64,000 nt of DNA, taken from the NCBI GenBank assembly GCA_902362925.1, contig CABIYL010000018.1; one strand, written 5' to 3'. Of this stretch, positions 51,273-58,194 are shown in pieces (positions within the stretch are counted from its first letter, which is position 1; the number at the start of each line of letters is the position of its first letter). This stretch comes from Pseudoflavonifractor sp902362925 (GTDB lineage: Bacteria; Bacillota; Clostridia; Oscillospirales; Oscillospiraceae). The notes below the pieces were generated by a model, which saw only the letters and a program-made list of their open reading frames with translations, was not told the DNA's origin and did not search any database. The translations under genes and the position numbers were made by a program.

Positions 51273-51803
51273 TTACAGTCCCTCCCGGAGCTTTTCTTGC
51301 TGCGTTGCCCTCATGTCCGCCTGATGGAGCGCCAGCACAAGGGCGCACCTTTCCTGCGCTTCTCCCAGTGCGCGGCTCCCGCCCCGGTAGGCCTCGTCGT
51401 ATGCCCCCATGTGCCATCGGATGGCAAGCGCTTCCTCGTCCGTCAGATCCATGCGCTTCTGGATCAGATAGACCGACTTTTCCCCGTGTCCCATGGGCAG
51501 CGTGTCCCGTACCGTCCACCCGTCGCTGTCCCGGTGGTAGTAATTCGCCTTGCACACATCATGAAGCAGGGCGCACACCGCCAGCGTTTGCCCGCCGTAC
51601 TTCAACGCGCTATGATCAAACAGCAGCTGGTCGTACACATTCAGACTGTGTGCCACCAGTCCGCCTGGGTAAGCGCCGTGGAATCTCGTGCTGGCCGGGG
51701 CCTCGAAAAAGTCCGTGCTTTCCAGCCACTCCAGCAGCTTTTCCGCTCCCGCTCGCATTACCTGCGTTTCAAAGATCGCCTTGAACCGCTCTTTGTCCGT
51801 CAT
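51273..51803 (-). CDS. HD-domain hydrolase
   Basis: 176 residues from ATG 51803. RFHGAYPGGLVAHSLNVYDQ gives the first His, ALLHDVCKANYY the HD pair, and IRWHMGAYD a further His. The HD superfamily hydrolyses nucleotides or phosphodiesters; close relatives in phages are often dNTPases or 5'-nucleotidases, so a nucleotide-pool role is plausible. Overlaps Rep by four bases. Confidence 0.82.
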   Translation of the reverse strand: MTDKERFKAIFETQVMRAGAEKLLEWLESTDFFEAPASTRFHGAYPGGLVAHSLNVYDQLLFDHSALKYGGQTLAVCALLHDVCKANYYHRDSDGWTVRDTLPMGHGEKSVYLIQKRMDLTDEEALAIRWHMGAYDEAYRGGSRALGEAQERCALVLALHQADMRATQQEKLREGL

Positions 51804-52657
51804 GTCGTTTTCCTCCTCGTTTTCTTCATGTTTCCTCGTCCGTGCCAGCACTCGGCCCGGCGCAGGATCACAACCGTATGCCGATACCCCGCGTCGTTCA
51901 CCGTGGTCTCCACCCGGTTCAGGGTGTAGCCCGGGTACTTCTTCTCCCAGAACTCCGCATCGTCTATGTACATCGTGCTGGCTTCCTCCAGCTTCTTCCG
52001 GCTCCACTTGCTGTCATTGGGTGGCGGTGTCTTTGGCTTCTCCAGCCCCCGGCTCTGCCTCCAGGAGCGTGCGCACCGCTTGTTCTTGCAGATATACCGC
52101 ACCAGGCTCTCCACGCTTCCGTGGTCAACATCCAGGTATTCGCCCCGCGTTAGCCCGATCCGCTTCCCGTTCACGCTCCACAGCTCTTCCAGCACATCCC
52201 GGGTCAGCCCCTCCGTGTGCTGGATGATGGCGTGGTGGTGGTGCCGTCCGCACACCTTCCCGGCCTCGTCCACGGTGGTGTATTCCGTTGCCGCCACCCA
52301 CTTGGGCCGCTGCACCCCGTTCTTATCGCACCAGCGGTATAGCCTCTTGATGAAGTTTGTGAAATCCAGGTCTGCCCGCTTTGTGTCCCCCGGCCCCGGC
52401 AGGTGTTCGTCGTCATAGGTTCCCGTCCACGAGAAGTCCCGCTTCCCGAAGTTCGTGTTCACCAGCTGCACATGGTATCGCTTTGCCCTCTTGTCGTTGT
52501 ATGTCTGCTGGGCCAGCGAGGACGCTTCTTTCTTTTTTGCCCGGCGGCTTTCCTTGTGCTTTCTGGCCGAGACCATGTAGAGGTCAACTTCCATGTACTG
52601 GGCTGTGTCGTAGCTTTTCCCGCAGATATGCTTTTGTTCCCTGCAATACAGGCCCAC
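51800..52657 (-). CDS. HUH-type replication initiation protein
   Basis: 285 residues. FSWTGTYDDEHLPGPG (about 75-90) is motif 1 of rolling-circle Reps (cf. microvirus VP4), GRHHHHAII (138-146) is the HUH metal-binding motif and VRYICKNKR (186-194) carries the nicking Tyr188 with a Lys three residues on. It would nick one strand at its origin and start rolling-circle replication. No helicase, primase or SSB gene is seen in the prophage, so replication probably depends on Rep and host proteins, as in P2. Confidence 0.85.
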   Translation of the reverse strand: MGLYCREQKHICGKSYDTAQYMEVDLYMVSARKHKESRRAKKKEASSLAQQTYNDKRAKRYHVQLVNTNFGKRDFSWTGTYDDEHLPGPGDTKRADLDFTNFIKRLYRWCDKNGVQRPKWVAATEYTTVDEAGKVCGRHHHHAIIQHTEGLTRDVLEELWSVNGKRIGLTRGEYLDVDHGSVESLVRYICKNKRCARSWRQSRGLEKPKTPPPNDSKWSRKKLEEASTMYIDDAEFWEKKYPGYTLNRVETTVNDAGYRHTVVILRRAECWHGRGNMKKTRRKTT

Positions 52658-52725
52658 GACATCGCCCCCTCTTTTTTCCGTTCCCTCGTGCTTGTCCCTT
52701 AACTTACTACCGATATACCAGCCCC

Positions 52726-52745
52726 AAGTCGCACCATGGCGACTT
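52726..52745. repeat. Hairpin upstream of rep (possible origin structure)
   Basis: AAGTCGC-ACCATG-GCGACTT followed by TATTTTTT, 69 bp upstream of the rep ATG. It looks like a plus-strand terminator, but there is no plus-strand gene to terminate. A Rep recognition hairpin is an alternative. Confidence 0.4.
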
Positions 52746-52789
52746 TATTTTTTCTGGCTATTTTCCCGGTGCCTGACCTCCGCCATCTG

Positions 52790-52951
52790 TTAAATTTTCC
52801 CACTCTCTTTGCCCAGTGTGTCTGACAGGTCTTTCCATAACCATATCCCCATCAGATACCACATTGGGTCGCAGTCTGTTGCGTCGCTCAAAACCATAAT
52901 CGCAGCCATTACGACTGCCCAGCACACCAGTTTTTTCAGGAACAGCTTCAT
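52790..52951 (-). CDS. Small membrane protein
   Basis: 53 residues with one hydrophobic segment: MKLFLKKLVCWAVVMAAIMV then LSDATDCDPMWYLMGIWLWK. GAGGGTGA precedes the ATG by 5 bases. Unknown role. Confidence 0.65.
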   Translation of the reverse strand: MKLFLKKLVCWAVVMAAIMVLSDATDCDPMWYLMGIWLWKDLSDTLGKESGKI

Positions 52952-52955
52952 GAGA

Positions 52956-53138
52956 TCACCCTCTCAACCGTTCCCTCTTCCCCACATGGAGTGAGAGCAT
53001 CTTTTCCCTCGTCAGCTTGTCCACAACCTTTCCCACATTCCGGCTCCCGTCCATGTCCGCCAGCCGCTCCAGGTTGTGTACCGTCTGCGCCGTCACGAGG
53101 ATTGAGATCCGGCGCATATTCTTCTTTCCCATGCTCAT
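52956..53138 (-). CDS. Small RHH-like protein
   Basis: 60 residues, MGKKNMRRISILVTAQTVHN then LERLADMDGSRNVGKVVDKL: one strand followed by two helices, the ribbon-helix-helix arrangement. Likely a small DNA-binding regulator. Overlaps the next gene by four bases. Confidence 0.65.
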   Translation of the reverse strand: MSMGKKNMRRISILVTAQTVHNLERLADMDGSRNVGKVVDKLTREKMLSLHVGKRERLRG

Positions 53139-53344
53139 TTCTCCCAGCTTTTCAAAATCTGCTGCTTTCTCTTAAAGCACCATGTAAAGAACGGAAACAA
53201 AAAATTCCGGTCTGTTGTGCACTGCTCGAAAACAGGGCAATCGTTGCATTTCCCGCTCACAATGGCCTCGGATACCGCAATTCCTTCCGCCTGTTTTTCA
53301 CGCGGGTATTTTCTGTCAAACATTGTTATGAGCTTTTCCATCAC
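53135..53344 (-). CDS. Small Cys-containing protein
   Basis: 69 residues; CNDCPVFEQC gives three Cys in a compact knuckle, plus an aromatic-rich C-terminus (FLFPFFTWCFKRKQ). Four-base overlaps with both neighbours show translational coupling. Unknown function. Confidence 0.65.
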   Translation of the reverse strand: MMEKLITMFDRKYPREKQAEGIAVSEAIVSGKCNDCPVFEQCTTDRNFLFPFFTWCFKRKQQILKSWEK

Positions 53345-53544
53345 TTTTTCTCCTGCTGGTTTCTTCTCCAGTTCTCCAGGTACTCCTCAACGCTCCCCGT
53401 GAATCCCGTGCACAGGTACACGCTATGTACCGCCGCGCCCGCACGCTCGCACTCATAGCAGTTCAACCCGTTATTGCATGGCTCCTGACAGAACTGGCAC
53501 ATACACTGGTCGTTTCCGAACTTGCATTGCCTCCCTCTATCCAT
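53341..53544 (-). CDS. Cys-rich small protein
   Basis: 67 residues with at least eight Cys (QCKFGNDQCMCQFCQEPCNN then CYECERAG), a likely double zinc knuckle. Overlaps both neighbours. Unknown function. Confidence 0.65.
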   Translation of the reverse strand: MDRGRQCKFGNDQCMCQFCQEPCNNGLNCYECERAGAAVHSVYLCTGFTGSVEEYLENWRRNQQEKK

Positions 53545-53671
53545 CTTTCAGCCCCCGCTCCAGCCACTTGCACCGCAGGCAGCGGGCCGCTGTTACTCCG
53601 ATTTTTGTGCTCTTCCCCAGGCAACAGTTCCGCCGGTAGGATTTATAGCACTTCGGCTTTTTCCGCTTCAC
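53537..53671 (-). CDS. 44-residue basic Cys protein
   Basis: GTG start at 53671 with AAAGGAGG 7 bases upstream; MKRKKPKCYKSYRRNCCLGK...RCLRCKWLERGLKDG. Its stop overlaps the next start (GATGGATAG). Highly basic with five Cys; nucleic-acid-binding zinc knuckle is possible. Confidence 0.6.
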   Translation of the reverse strand: MKRKKPKCYKSYRRNCCLGKSTKIGVTAARCLRCKWLERGLKDG

Positions 53672-54033
53672 TCCGCCGCCTCCTTTCTGCGGTGGAGCGG
53701 GCAGTTAAACCGCGTTACCTCTCCCGGCCTCGGCCTGTACTTGCACTCCTTGTCCGCGCAGTCGTTGCAGTCCGGCTTATTCGCCACATCGTCAAAGAAC
53801 GCCTTGTACCGCTCCGCCTCTCTCTTTGCCTCGTCCCGCTCCTTTTCCAGGTTGCTGATCCTCTTGTTCTGCGCCTCGCAGACCTGTCCCCACCGTATAA
53901 CGGAGCGCGCAGCCGCCTCATACCTTTCTCTGAAATAGTCCGCCTCATTTTTCAGCGCCCAGTTTTGAAGCATGAGTTCATTCCTGATCTCGGTGTCCGT
54001 TCTGCACCGCTCCATCCTTCTTTTCAAGTCCAT
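53668..54033 (-). CDS. Coiled-coil protein with C-terminal Cys cluster
   Basis: 121 residues: helical/coiled coil for residues 1-80 (LEKERDEAKREAERYKAFFD), then CNDCADKECKYRPR and FNCPLHRR, a Cys/His cluster. Overlaps the preceding gene by four bases. Unknown function. Confidence 0.7.
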   Translation of the reverse strand: MDLKRRMERCRTDTEIRNELMLQNWALKNEADYFRERYEAAARSVIRWGQVCEAQNKRISNLEKERDEAKREAERYKAFFDDVANKPDCNDCADKECKYRPRPGEVTRFNCPLHRRKEAAE

Positions 54034-54044
54034 CTCCCGGCCTC

Positions 54045-54578
54045 CTATTCGGTTCGATTGAACCTGTTCAAGATCCAGTCCCGATGCCTTTCCATGTCCT
54101 TCGACGCTTCATCCTCTACCGCAATCTCCCTCCCGCAGGCCGGGCACAAGTCCCATCCGTTTTCCGTCGGGCCGTCCGCCTCGAAGGTCTCCATGTGTCC
54201 GCACGCTTCACACCGCCATGTGTTGTGCTCTTGATCAATGCAGGTATAGATCGTTCCAGATTTCTTCTCTCCTTTGCCCGAATCCGCCAGTGTCCAGAAG
54301 TCCCCCTTTACCAGCTCCTTGGCCGCAAAGTGCACGCATCCGGCGCAAATTCCATCCACTGCGTTCTCCGGCCCGTTGTGTGCGCAGTACCGGCAGTCCC
54401 CCTGCACAGCGTCCCGCAACTCCAGCAGCCGCTTGACAGCCGCCTCATAGTCCTGCTCCAGCCTCTCCACACAATCCATCAGTCCCTTGTCCCCGTAAGG
54501 GCATCCATGATGCTGTTCCGTAGTACAGGCCCTCCGTCCGCAGGCATCAGCCAGCTCAATGATCTCCCGCTCGTTCAC
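54045..54578 (-). CDS. Multi-zinc-knuckle protein
   Basis: 177 residues from GTG 54578 (GAGGAAGAGGAG upstream). It has CRYCAHNGP, ICAGCVHF, WRCEACGHM and LCPACGRE pairs, three or more zinc-binding sites, with a coiled coil at the start. Phage early proteins of this build are common in Clostridia; function not assigned. Confidence 0.7.
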   Translation of the reverse strand: MNEREIIELADACGRRACTTEQHHGCPYGDKGLMDCVERLEQDYEAAVKRLLELRDAVQGDCRYCAHNGPENAVDGICAGCVHFAAKELVKGDFWTLADSGKGEKKSGTIYTCIDQEHNTWRCEACGHMETFEADGPTENGWDLCPACGREIAVEDEASKDMERHRDWILNRFNRTE

Positions 54579-54688
54579 TCCTCTTCCTCCTCCACACCGA
54601 ATGTGCACTCATCACACGACAGCTCCTCATTCGGATTGTCACACGGTCTTTCCTTTTCCCGCTCCCGGAATCCACTCCGGTATTTCAT
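54575..54688 (-). CDS. 37-residue protein
   Basis: ATG 54688 with GGAGA about 8 bases upstream; MKYRSGFREREKERPCDNPN then EELSCDECTFGVEEEEE. One CxxC and a poly-Glu end. Four-base overlaps on both sides support a real gene. Confidence 0.55.
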   Translation of the reverse strand: MKYRSGFREREKERPCDNPNEELSCDECTFGVEEEEE

Positions 54689-54924
54689 ATCAGCATTTCT
54701 CCTTCCGCGGTTTGCGCCGCTAACTCTTTCCCGCATTCCGGGCAGAAATTGAGAGGGCACCCATTTCCGTCTTTGATGTAGTCCACGCTTCTCCCGCGCC
54801 TATCTCCGCAGAAGAAAAGCACCTCCAGGAGCGCGGCCCTATACGCCCTATCTACATTTTCCTCCCCCTTGGAGGCAAACTTATGGTTTTCCAGTGCTTC
54901 GCAAAAAGAACAGTGCTTCATCAT
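54685..54924 (-). CDS. Zinc-ribbon small protein
   Basis: 79 residues with CSFCEAL and FCPECGKEL pairs enclosing a helix, a zinc ribbon. Overlaps both neighbours by four bases. Unknown function. Confidence 0.65.
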   Translation of the reverse strand: MMKHCSFCEALENHKFASKGEENVDRAYRAALLEVLFFCGDRRGRSVDYIKDGNGCPLNFCPECGKELAAQTAEGEMLI

Positions 54925-55169
54925 ATAACCTCCACTGGTTCTCCGAGATATTCTTTCACTATGATTTCATCCACCTTTTCGGCTACTTCGCCCAGGTCAA
55001 AGATCATCCGCAGAATCTCCTTCGCCATTTCTTCATTGTCCATGTCCCTGATCTCGTCCGCCCTGGTAAACACCACATCTGGGCACTCTCTTTTCCTTGC
55101 CGACTTGCAGGCTTTTCCCCCGTAATCCAGCAGGCACCCTGTCACTCGGCATCTGTCGCACACCTTCAT
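54921..55169 (-). CDS. Small Cys-containing protein
   Basis: 82 residues with CDRCRVTGCLLDYGGKAC at the N-terminus and an acidic helical C-terminus (EEMAKEILRMIFDLGEVAEK). Similar Cys plus helix proteins recur in phages of gut Firmicutes. Unknown function. Confidence 0.65.
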   Translation of the reverse strand: MKVCDRCRVTGCLLDYGGKACKSARKRECPDVVFTRADEIRDMDNEEMAKEILRMIFDLGEVAEKVDEIIVKEYLGEPVEVI

Positions 55170-55172
55170 TTT

Positions 55173-55601
55173 CTACACCTCGCGATCCGGCTGGCGACGG
55201 TGGATCTTATATGTCCCGGTTTTGGCGTCCATCGTTTCACCCATGATGTAGTCCTCCAGGTCAAGCCCAGCACCTTCCAGGCTGCTGGTGCTGTATATCT
55301 TCCCGTTGACCACCAGCGCCGTTTCTCCGCTCCCGTCCTGGTATTCCAGCCAAACTTCATTGAGATACATTTTGTTCAGGTCCGCTTGCGTAAACGGTTC
55401 TCTTCCCGGCCCGGATATGGTGGGCGCAGTCTTAATGACATTGACAAATCCTTCTATGACCTTCCAGCACAGTTTCTTTGCCTTCTCCTCTTCTTCGCCG
55501 CAAAATCCGCACATCTGCACCCATTCTTCAATTTGTTCCTCTGTTCCCGCACTTTCAGAGTACGGAAATTCCACCAACTCTTCCGCATCAATCGCCCGCA
55601 T
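55173..55601 (-). CDS. Hypothetical early protein
   Basis: 142 residues, acidic. MRAIDAEELVEFPYSESAGT resembles the 'IDADALI'-type N-termini of phage early proteins; a beta domain follows (VWLEYQDGSGETALVVNGKI). Its start overlaps the end of the methylase gene by 14 bp. Confidence 0.7.
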   Translation of the reverse strand: MRAIDAEELVEFPYSESAGTEEQIEEWVQMCGFCGEEEEKAKKLCWKVIEGFVNVIKTAPTISGPGREPFTQADLNKMYLNEVWLEYQDGSGETALVVNGKIYSTSSLEGAGLDLEDYIMGETMDAKTGTYKIHRRQPDREV

Positions 55602-56424
55602 CGTTCATCATCTCCATCTCAATTTGTGGCTCATAGTTCATCCATACCGTTTCTGTTCTGGCCGCTCCGCCCTCTGCCAGCGCCTTTTTATGCAGCTTCA
55701 TCCACCCCTGCAGGTGTTTTTCGTAAAGCTCGTTTTCATACCCAGACAGAATCACCGGGCCTGGATGCTCTTTCAGGGCCTCCAGCAGTTCGATGTGCTG
55801 CCTATCCTCCACCATGTCCACCACATACTGCTTCCCCTTTCTCGTTGAAACAACATAGGGCGGGTCTGCATATATCAGGACATCTGGGTGTTTGAATCTC
55901 CTTATCAGCTCCACCGCCTGGGTCTGTTCTATTTGCGCGTCTTTTAGGCGCTCTGCTGCATCTAATACCCAGCCCGGAAGATTTCTCCAGTATCGAACAT
56001 CGTACGCATACTCTCTTCCTGCCCGGTCGTTTTTCCACCCGCCTTTATACACGGATGTGCTTCCATGGCTTTGCCAATACCGAACCAGTGTCAGTCTTGC
56101 ATCTTCAATCCCGCACGCCTTTCCTCCCGCTTTGAACCTACTCCACGCCCGCTCGTACTCCTCCCGGCTGTATGGCGTAAGCGCCACCGCGCAAGCCAGT
56201 TCCTCCGGCCATTCCCTCACGCACCGGAACAGGTTCACGATCTCTCCGTCCAGGTCATTGATGGTCTCAATCCTGCTCGGCCTCTTGTTGAAGAACACCG
56301 CGCCGCTTCCGAAGAACGGCTCCAGGTAGCTTTTGTGCGGCGGCATGAGCGATATGATCCAGTCCGCCATCCTCCATTTGCTTCCAGGATATTTCAGGAC
56401 TGGCCGTTTCTTCTCGCACACCAT
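55588..56424 (-). CDS. Dam-type DNA adenine methyltransferase
   Basis: 278 residues. SAM-binding PVLKYPGSKWRM and FFGSGAVFF, catalytic DPPY in IYADPPYVV (about 193-200). N6-adenine methyltransferase, alpha type (Dam/D12 class). It would protect phage DNA from restriction or mark it; target sequence cannot be read. No partner endonuclease is adjacent, so it is an orphan. The start at 56424 lies 4 bp after the preceding stop. Confidence 0.92.
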   Translation of the reverse strand: MVCEKKRPVLKYPGSKWRMADWIISLMPPHKSYLEPFFGSGAVFFNKRPSRIETINDLDGEIVNLFRCVREWPEELACAVALTPYSREEYERAWSRFKAGGKACGIEDARLTLVRYWQSHGSTSVYKGGWKNDRAGREYAYDVRYWRNLPGWVLDAAERLKDAQIEQTQAVELIRRFKHPDVLIYADPPYVVSTRKGKQYVVDMVEDRQHIELLEALKEHPGPVILSGYENELYEKHLQGWMKLHKKALAEGGAARTETVWMNYEPQIEMEMMNDAGD

Positions 56425-56428
56425 CCGC

Positions 56429-56878
56429 TCACCCCCATTTGATCGCCTGTCCGCACTGTCCACAGAACCGGTTCCGGTTCCCGTCCTCGTTGTACAGGAA
56501 CTCTCCGCTCCCGCACCTCTGGCAAGCCTCCACGCGCTCGTCTCCGTCCGGGTGAGGGGAGAGGGGCACCATCTTTTCCAGCGCCGCCCGTCCCATCTGG
56601 CAGGCTTCATTCACCGGCTCCAAGCTCTCGTATTCCTCCAGGTGCTCCGGGTCAAGAATTTCCCGTGCTCTCTCGATGTCCATTTTTTCTTTTTCCTCCC
56701 TTGCCAGCTCCACTCTTGCTTTCATCATCAGCCACGCCCGGATGCACCGCTCGCAGGTATTGCTTCCGAGATACCCCCGCTTGCACCCCTCTGGATCTTC
56801 GCGGCGGCAAAGGCCGTCCGCCACCATGATCCTTGCGGCGATCTTCACCGCCCTGGCCTCCACGGTTTCATCCTTCAT
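56429..56878 (-). CDS. Zinc-ribbon early protein
   Basis: 149 residues; a helical N-terminal half with two Cys pairs (LCRREDPEGCKRG, CERCIRAW) and a C-terminal ribbon CQRCGSGEF...FCGQCGQAIKWG. Start 56878 overlaps the adenine methylase of 56868 by 11 bp. Function unknown. Confidence 0.7.
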   Translation of the reverse strand: MKDETVEARAVKIAARIMVADGLCRREDPEGCKRGYLGSNTCERCIRAWLMMKARVELAREEKEKMDIERAREILDPEHLEEYESLEPVNEACQMGRAALEKMVPLSPHPDGDERVEACQRCGSGEFLYNEDGNRNRFCGQCGQAIKWG

Positions 56879-57326
56879 GCCCTCGCCCTCCGTTGTAGAC
56901 CACCACCATGGACGGAAACGGCGCTGGCGGATAAACAGTCCCATCTTCGTCCTCGAACCGCAGCCGCCCGCGCACCCACCGTATTTCCGCGTGGCCCAGT
57001 ATGTAATCGTGAAAATAGCTCGTGTCCGTTCTGGCCGGAATGAGCAGTACAATGGTGGTTCCGCTCTGCGCTTCCTCCCACGCCTTGCGCACCCACTTCC
57101 CGATTTCTCTGCCATACGGCGGGTTGCAGAATACAGCACCCCCCCCCGCAGGATTCCACGGGCTATGCAGCCCGTCCATCTCCGGGCTATAAAACGCGGC
57201 GCACTTGGCGCTTTTCTCCGTGGCCGCCGCGTCCAGGGTGAAGTGAAATTCTTTGTCCAGCTCCCGGAAGAAACCTCCCGGCGTGCAGTAGTCCATCTTT
57301 TTGGAGGACAGCAGTGCTCCGTTCAT
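56868..57326 (-). CDS. Phage N6-adenine methyltransferase (Dam-like, short)
   Basis: 152 residues, MDYCTPGGFFRELDKEFHFT then LDAAATEKSAKC, catalytic CNPPYGREIGKW and SGTTIVLLIPARTDTSYFHD. It matches the phage DNA N-6-adenine-methyltransferase family. Two unrelated adenine methylases in one early operon suggest strong pressure from restriction. Start 57326 overlaps the preceding stop. Confidence 0.9.
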   Translation of the reverse strand: MNGALLSSKKMDYCTPGGFFRELDKEFHFTLDAAATEKSAKCAAFYSPEMDGLHSPWNPAGGGAVFCNPPYGREIGKWVRKAWEEAQSGTTIVLLIPARTDTSYFHDYILGHAEIRWVRGRLRFEDEDGTVYPPAPFPSMVVVYNGGRGHEG

Positions 57327-57973
57327 TCCCCCGCATCCTCCATTCCGATCTGTTCCTCGCCGCCTTGGTGTTCCGTCTCTTCCACGGCCCCAGCACGCGC
57401 CCGCTCGCGGTAGAGCTGTTCCGCACACATCGCCTCGAACTCCGCCAGCTGGCCCAGGTACTCCTCGCTCACTACCTGCATTGGCATGATCGCCGCCAGC
57501 AGGTTAAGGCCGTCGTGCACCGCGAGATACCGCTGCCCGCTCGTCATGCGGCGCACCGTGAACATGATGTAGTCGCTGTTCTCCACCTCGTCCATGATGG
57601 GCGACAGCAGGCTTTCCCGGTAGAAGATCAGCTCTCCGTCGTCGCACCGGCAGCAGGCGGCCCAAATCCCGTTCGGAGCTGCCATTACCCGCACCTTTTC
57701 CGCCCGCTTCTCCTCCTTCTCGTAGTCGGAGAGGTTCATTCCCATCACATTTCGGACGCTCTCGAACCATTCTTCCTCCAGATACACCTTCTCCCAGGCC
57801 TTTTCCGGCACATCCAGAACCGTGCGCACCTGTTCTCGTCCTTGCATCCTCGGCAGGTTGGTAGCTCGGTAGAATCCGTGCCCGTTCCCCAGCCAAATCC
57901 CACTGTCCTCCACATCTGCCACGATGCAGCGCCCGGCGTTCTTTACCAGCTTTACGAACTTGGATATTTTCAT
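57323..57973 (-). CDS. Hypothetical early protein
   Basis: 216 residues; MKISKFVKLVKNAGRCIVAD then VEDSGIWLGNGHGFYRATNL, followed by helical and acidic regions. No family recognised. GGGG-type Shine-Dalgarno upstream. Confidence 0.72.
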   Translation of the reverse strand: MKISKFVKLVKNAGRCIVADVEDSGIWLGNGHGFYRATNLPRMQGREQVRTVLDVPEKAWEKVYLEEEWFESVRNVMGMNLSDYEKEEKRAEKVRVMAAPNGIWAACCRCDDGELIFYRESLLSPIMDEVENSDYIMFTVRRMTSGQRYLAVHDGLNLLAAIMPMQVVSEEYLGQLAEFEAMCAEQLYRERARAGAVEETEHQGGEEQIGMEDAGE

Positions 57974-57988
57974 TGATCGGCTCCCCCT

Positions 57989-58135
57989 TTAGGCCAGCAG
58001 AAAAAGCCAGCACAGTTTAACCAGAGCAGCAGGCACGATGATCGCCGCCGCAATCCAAAGGCAGGCGATCACCATGACGATAACGCCTACCGCAAACCCT
58101 CCCAGCCCTGGTGTAACTTTGTTTTGATTTCCCAT
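57989..58135 (-). CDS. 48-residue membrane protein
   Basis: MGNQNKVTPGLGGFAVGVIV then MVIACLWIAAAIIVPAALVK: one or two hydrophobic segments. GGGAGAA lies a few bases before the ATG. Directly downstream of the VR2 recognition hairpin. Unknown function. Confidence 0.6.
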   Translation of the reverse strand: MGNQNKVTPGLGGFAVGVIVMVIACLWIAAAIIVPAALVKLCWLFLLA

Positions 58136-58151
58136 GGTATTCTCCCTTTCT

Positions 58152-58171
58152 CGCCTCGCTCACGCTCGGCG
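58152..58171 (-). promoter_or_regulatory. VR2 downstream hairpin (DGR target recognition element)
   Basis: On the minus strand, CGCC-GA-GC-[GTGA]-GC-GA-GGCG. Same arms and tandem G.A mismatch as after VR1, with a different tetraloop. The intervening stretch (TTCAGTGA, TCAG, CAGTGT, CAGT blocks) is shared too. Confidence 0.75.
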
Positions 58172-58194
58172 TTCAGTGATTCAGGTTTCAGTGT

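Noticed and set aside
52726..52753. Plus-strand terminator
   Set aside because: No plus-strand gene precedes it; kept only as a possible origin hairpin.
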